A stretch of DNA of 64,000 nt from assembly GCF_016735595.1 (NCBI RefSeq), contig NZ_JAERRB010000005.1, positions 434,001-498,000 of the forward strand. The letters run 5' to 3'. The DNA is from Chryseolinea lacunae. Its GTDB lineage: Bacteria; Bacteroidota; Bacteroidia; Cytophagales; Cyclobacteriaceae. Below are positions 61,865 through 64,000 of this stretch, piece after piece. The notes under the pieces were generated by a model. That model did not search any database and had not been told where the DNA came from. It saw only the letters and a program-made list of their open reading frames with translations. Made by a program: the position numbers and the translations under genes. Every line of letters begins with the position of its first letter. Position 1 is the stretch's first letter.

Positions 61865-64000
61865 TTAGATAATGATTTCTTCCCGTTCGCCCACCAGGCT
61901 TTCTTCTGCATAAAGCTCAGGGCTCAACAGGTCGTTCGATACAATTTCCCGTGCCAGGCTTCGTATGGTCGGCTGATTGGTGAACAGACTTCTCAGCGAC
62001 AGGCGCACGTTTAGTTCTTTATAAATTTTTGAAATGATTCGCATTGCTTTTAGCGAGTGTCCGCCCAGTTCAAAGAAACTATCCTCTACACTGACCGGGC
62101 TAACGTTCAAGACATCTTCCCAAATTGCCGCGAGCTTTCTTTCCACATTGTTGGACGGCGCAACATATTTCACGGTTGCGTTTGTCTTTTCGGGGAGCGG
62201 CAATTTTTCGGCATGCACTTTGGCATTGGCCGTCAGCGGGAATTTTTCCAGGCTCACGATATAGGCCGGAACCATGTAGTCGGGAATAGTTTTCCGCAAC
62301 GCGTTCTTGATTTCGGTCGACGGAATGGGCTGTCCTGTTGTGTAAGCCAGGAGTTGAGCGTCGCCGGTTTCATCTTGCCAGACTCTGGCAAAGGCGCCGG
62401 TGATGCCCTGTATTTTCAGGAGATGTGATTCTATTTCGTCGAGCTCGATGCGATGTCCTCTGATTTTCACCTGGCGGTCTTTGCGACCAAACAGTTCGAG
62501 GGTTCCATCCACATTCCACCGACCGATGTCTGCGGTGTGATACATTCTTTCTGCAGCAGCAAAAGGATTGTCCACAAACCTGGATGCCGTCAGCGTGGCG
62601 TCGTTGTGATAACCGCGCGCCAGCACAATGCCGCCGATGCAAATTTCCCCTTTCACCCCGATGGGTTGCACGTTCCGGAATTCGTCTACGATATAGATCT
62701 TGCTATCGGCCACCGGCACGCCAATGGTATACACGTCGTCGAGGTTGATGATCTCCTGAACCACGCATCCCACCGTGGCCTCCGTGGGTCCGTATTCGTT
62801 GTAAATTCGGATGAGGGGATTGATGGCCCACACCGTGGAAACGTGTTCTTCGCGCAACACTTCACCTCCCAAAATCACTTTGGTGATATTCGTCTCTTTG
62901 ATGTCGAGTGTTCCCAACACACTCACGTGCGATGGTGTGAGTTTCACAACGCTTGCCTGTCCGCTGGGCTGAAATATTTCATACAGCATGTCGGAGGTCT
63001 GGTCGTGCGTATAGTTATAGATCACAATGCTGTCGCCGCGCAACAGTGTTGTGAAAAGGCTGGTGATGGTGAGGTCGAATGCAATGGACGTGTGCAGCGC
63101 AAAGGCATGACCCGACTCGTTGTTGAAATAATACTGATTTGCCCAGCGCACATAGTTCACAACACTGGCATGCTCAACGGCCACGCCTTTTGGCGCGCCG
63201 GTCGATCCCGATGTGTAGATTATATAGGCGAGGTTTGACGCTTGCGTTGTGCGCACAGGGTTGGTTGCAGGGAAGCTTGAAATTTCCTCCGCTGCTTTTG
63301 AAATCAGAATCTTCTTGAACTGATCGCCGACCAGACCGCTGAATTTTGTGTCGAGGATTATTCCCTTCACACCCGAATGGGTCAGTATCTGTTCGATGCG
63401 TTGGGTGGGATAGGCCACGTCGATAGGCACATAGGCCGCGCCGGCCTTCAATATGCCCAGAATGCCTACTACCAGATTTATTGACCGGTCGAGGGCAATG
63501 GCAACGCGATCGTCGGGTTTCACCTGCCAGGTTTGCCGGAGATAATGTGCCAATGCATTTGCACGGGCATTGAGTTGTTTGTAAGTAAGGCTATCGCCTT
63601 CGCAAACCAACGCAACAGCGTTTGGTGTGCGTTCGGTCTGTTGTTCAATCAGTTCGTGAAGCGTTGCGGGCTTGCTTGATGTTGCCACCGTTTCGTTGAA
63701 CTCGTGCAAGAGTCTGTGACGCTCTGCAGCGGGCACATATTCCAGCGCATGCACCGGTGTGCTTCCTGAGGCCACAATGGATTGCAACAAGGTGGTGTAT
63801 TGCAGCGACAGCGCATTGATGAACGGCGCAGAAAAGACGTCGCTATTGTATTCGATGATGAGGTTCAATCCCGCTGTTTGATTCTCAGCAAAGTTGAGGT
63901 TGAGGTCGAACTTGGTAGATCTCGGCTTACTGTAGTAGTTTCCGATTTCAACATTCGACAAGGCCTGGGGTTGCTTTGCTTCGGTCTTGGTGTCGTGAAA
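61865..64000 (-). CDS. NRPS, cut at the right edge: C (end only)-A-T, Asn-like code
   Basis: The frame is open to 64000 with no start in view (the TTG at 63961 is inside the C domain), so the gene continues outside. The first 100 residues seen are the end of a condensation domain (KFDLNLNFAENQTAGLNLII). The A domain has cores AYIIYTSGSTGAPKG (A3), IAFDLTITSLF (A4), NEYGPTEATVGCV (A5), YHTADIGRW (A7) and RQVKIRGHRIELDEIE (A8). The pocket reads D-L-T-K-I-G-E-V-G-K, one residue from the known Asn code DLTKLGEVGK. The carrier has FELGGHSLKAM. The protein ends in a short acidic tail GEREEIII. Confidence 0.94.
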   Translation of the reverse strand, partial: FHDTKTEAKQPQALSNVEIGNYYSKPRSTKFDLNLNFAENQTAGLNLIIEYNSDVFSAPFINALSLQYTTLLQSIVASGSTPVHALEYVPAAERHRLLHEFNETVATSSKPATLHELIEQQTERTPNAVALVCEGDSLTYKQLNARANALAHYLRQTWQVKPDDRVAIALDRSINLVVGILGILKAGAAYVPIDVAYPTQRIEQILTHSGVKGIILDTKFSGLVGDQFKKILISKAAEEISSFPATNPVRTTQASNLAYIIYTSGSTGAPKGVAVEHASVVNYVRWANQYYFNNESGHAFALHTSIAFDLTITSLFTTLLRGDSIVIYNYTHDQTSDMLYEIFQPSGQASVVKLTPSHVSVLGTLDIKETNITKVILGGEVLREEHVSTVWAINPLIRIYNEYGPTEATVGCVVQEIINLDDVYTIGVPVADSKIYIVDEFRNVQPIGVKGEICIGGIVLARGYHNDATLTASRFVDNPFAAAERMYHTADIGRWNVDGTLELFGRKDRQVKIRGHRIELDEIESHLLKIQGITGAFARVWQDETGDAQLLAYTTGQPIPSTEIKNALRKTIPDYMVPAYIVSLEKFPLTANAKVHAEKLPLPEKTNATVKYVAPSNNVERKLAAIWEDVLNVSPVSVEDSFFELGGHSLKAMRIISKIYKELNVRLSLRSLFTNQPTIRSLAREIVSNDLLSPELYAEESLVGEREEIII

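Noticed and set aside
1-64000. CRISPR arrays, tRNA, rRNA, phage or plasmid genes
   Set aside because: No regularly spaced repeats, cloverleaf sequences, rRNA-like stretches, integrase or replication genes were seen by eye.

Overview
The window looks like a Bacteroidota chromosome, probably Cytophagales or a close relative. This is inferred from SusC/SusD outer-membrane pairs with an ECF sigma factor and FecR, Cys-lipoproteins with short signal peptides, A-rich ribosome-binding regions, a TAnnTTTG-type -7 box and many Bacteroidota-type small proteins. No rRNA, tRNA, CRISPR array, intact insertion sequence or phage gene was seen. Both window edges cut a gene: an AraC regulator on the left and an NRPS on the right.

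Left part (1-12.8 kb): an AraC-type regulator, a lone receiver domain, and small stress or envelope proteins (YtxH, BON, DUF4136 lipoprotein, beta-barrel-like, DUF998). These are followed by two tandem universal stress proteins either side of phosphoenolpyruvate synthase, then a three-gene Mla/MCE lipid-transport operon and a membrane-anchored flavodoxin-like protein. Middle part (12.9-34.5 kb): the fused scar of a deleted sigma-FecR-SusC-SusD locus, a membrane AraC regulator beside an M1 metallopeptidase, a GNAT acetyltransferase, a TPR histidine kinase, several uncharacterised proteins, a complete SusC-SusD-sigma-FecR locus, and a divergent five-bladed-propeller lipoprotein. A degenerate intergenic repeat occurs twice, near 31.6 kb and 34.35 kb.

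Right part (34.6-64 kb, all minus strand, continuing past the right edge): a hybrid NRPS/PKS biosynthetic cluster, the main interest of the window. In transcription order it has: NRPS C(partial)-A-T with a code reading like Asn; docking-C-T without an A domain; a CmlA-type di-iron beta-hydroxylase; a GT9 heptosyltransferase; a GT1 glycosyltransferase; 3-hydroxyacyl dehydrogenase, free ACP, acyl dehydrogenase and free Ser-specific A domain; PKS ACP-KS-AT-AT-KR-ACP; a peptide-exporter ABC protein; a small unknown protein; a type II thioesterase; HldD, GmhA and HldE; a methyltransferase-like protein; a GIY-YIG-like protein. After a terminator come a docking-C protein and two more glycosyltransferases (GT2 and a PLOD-like domain).

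My reading is that the A/ACP/dehydrogenase cassette makes aminomalonyl-ACP from serine. The adjoining PKS would use it with a starter acid to form a 2-amino-3-hydroxy acyl unit. The NRPS part would add an Asn-like residue, possibly beta-hydroxylated, and ADP-heptose made in the cluster would decorate the product. The combination of aminomalonyl extension, starter-type AT-AT module, CmlA hydroxylase and a heptose pathway in a Bacteroidota cluster does not match any system I know. The domain assignments are read from the sequence; the product is inference.
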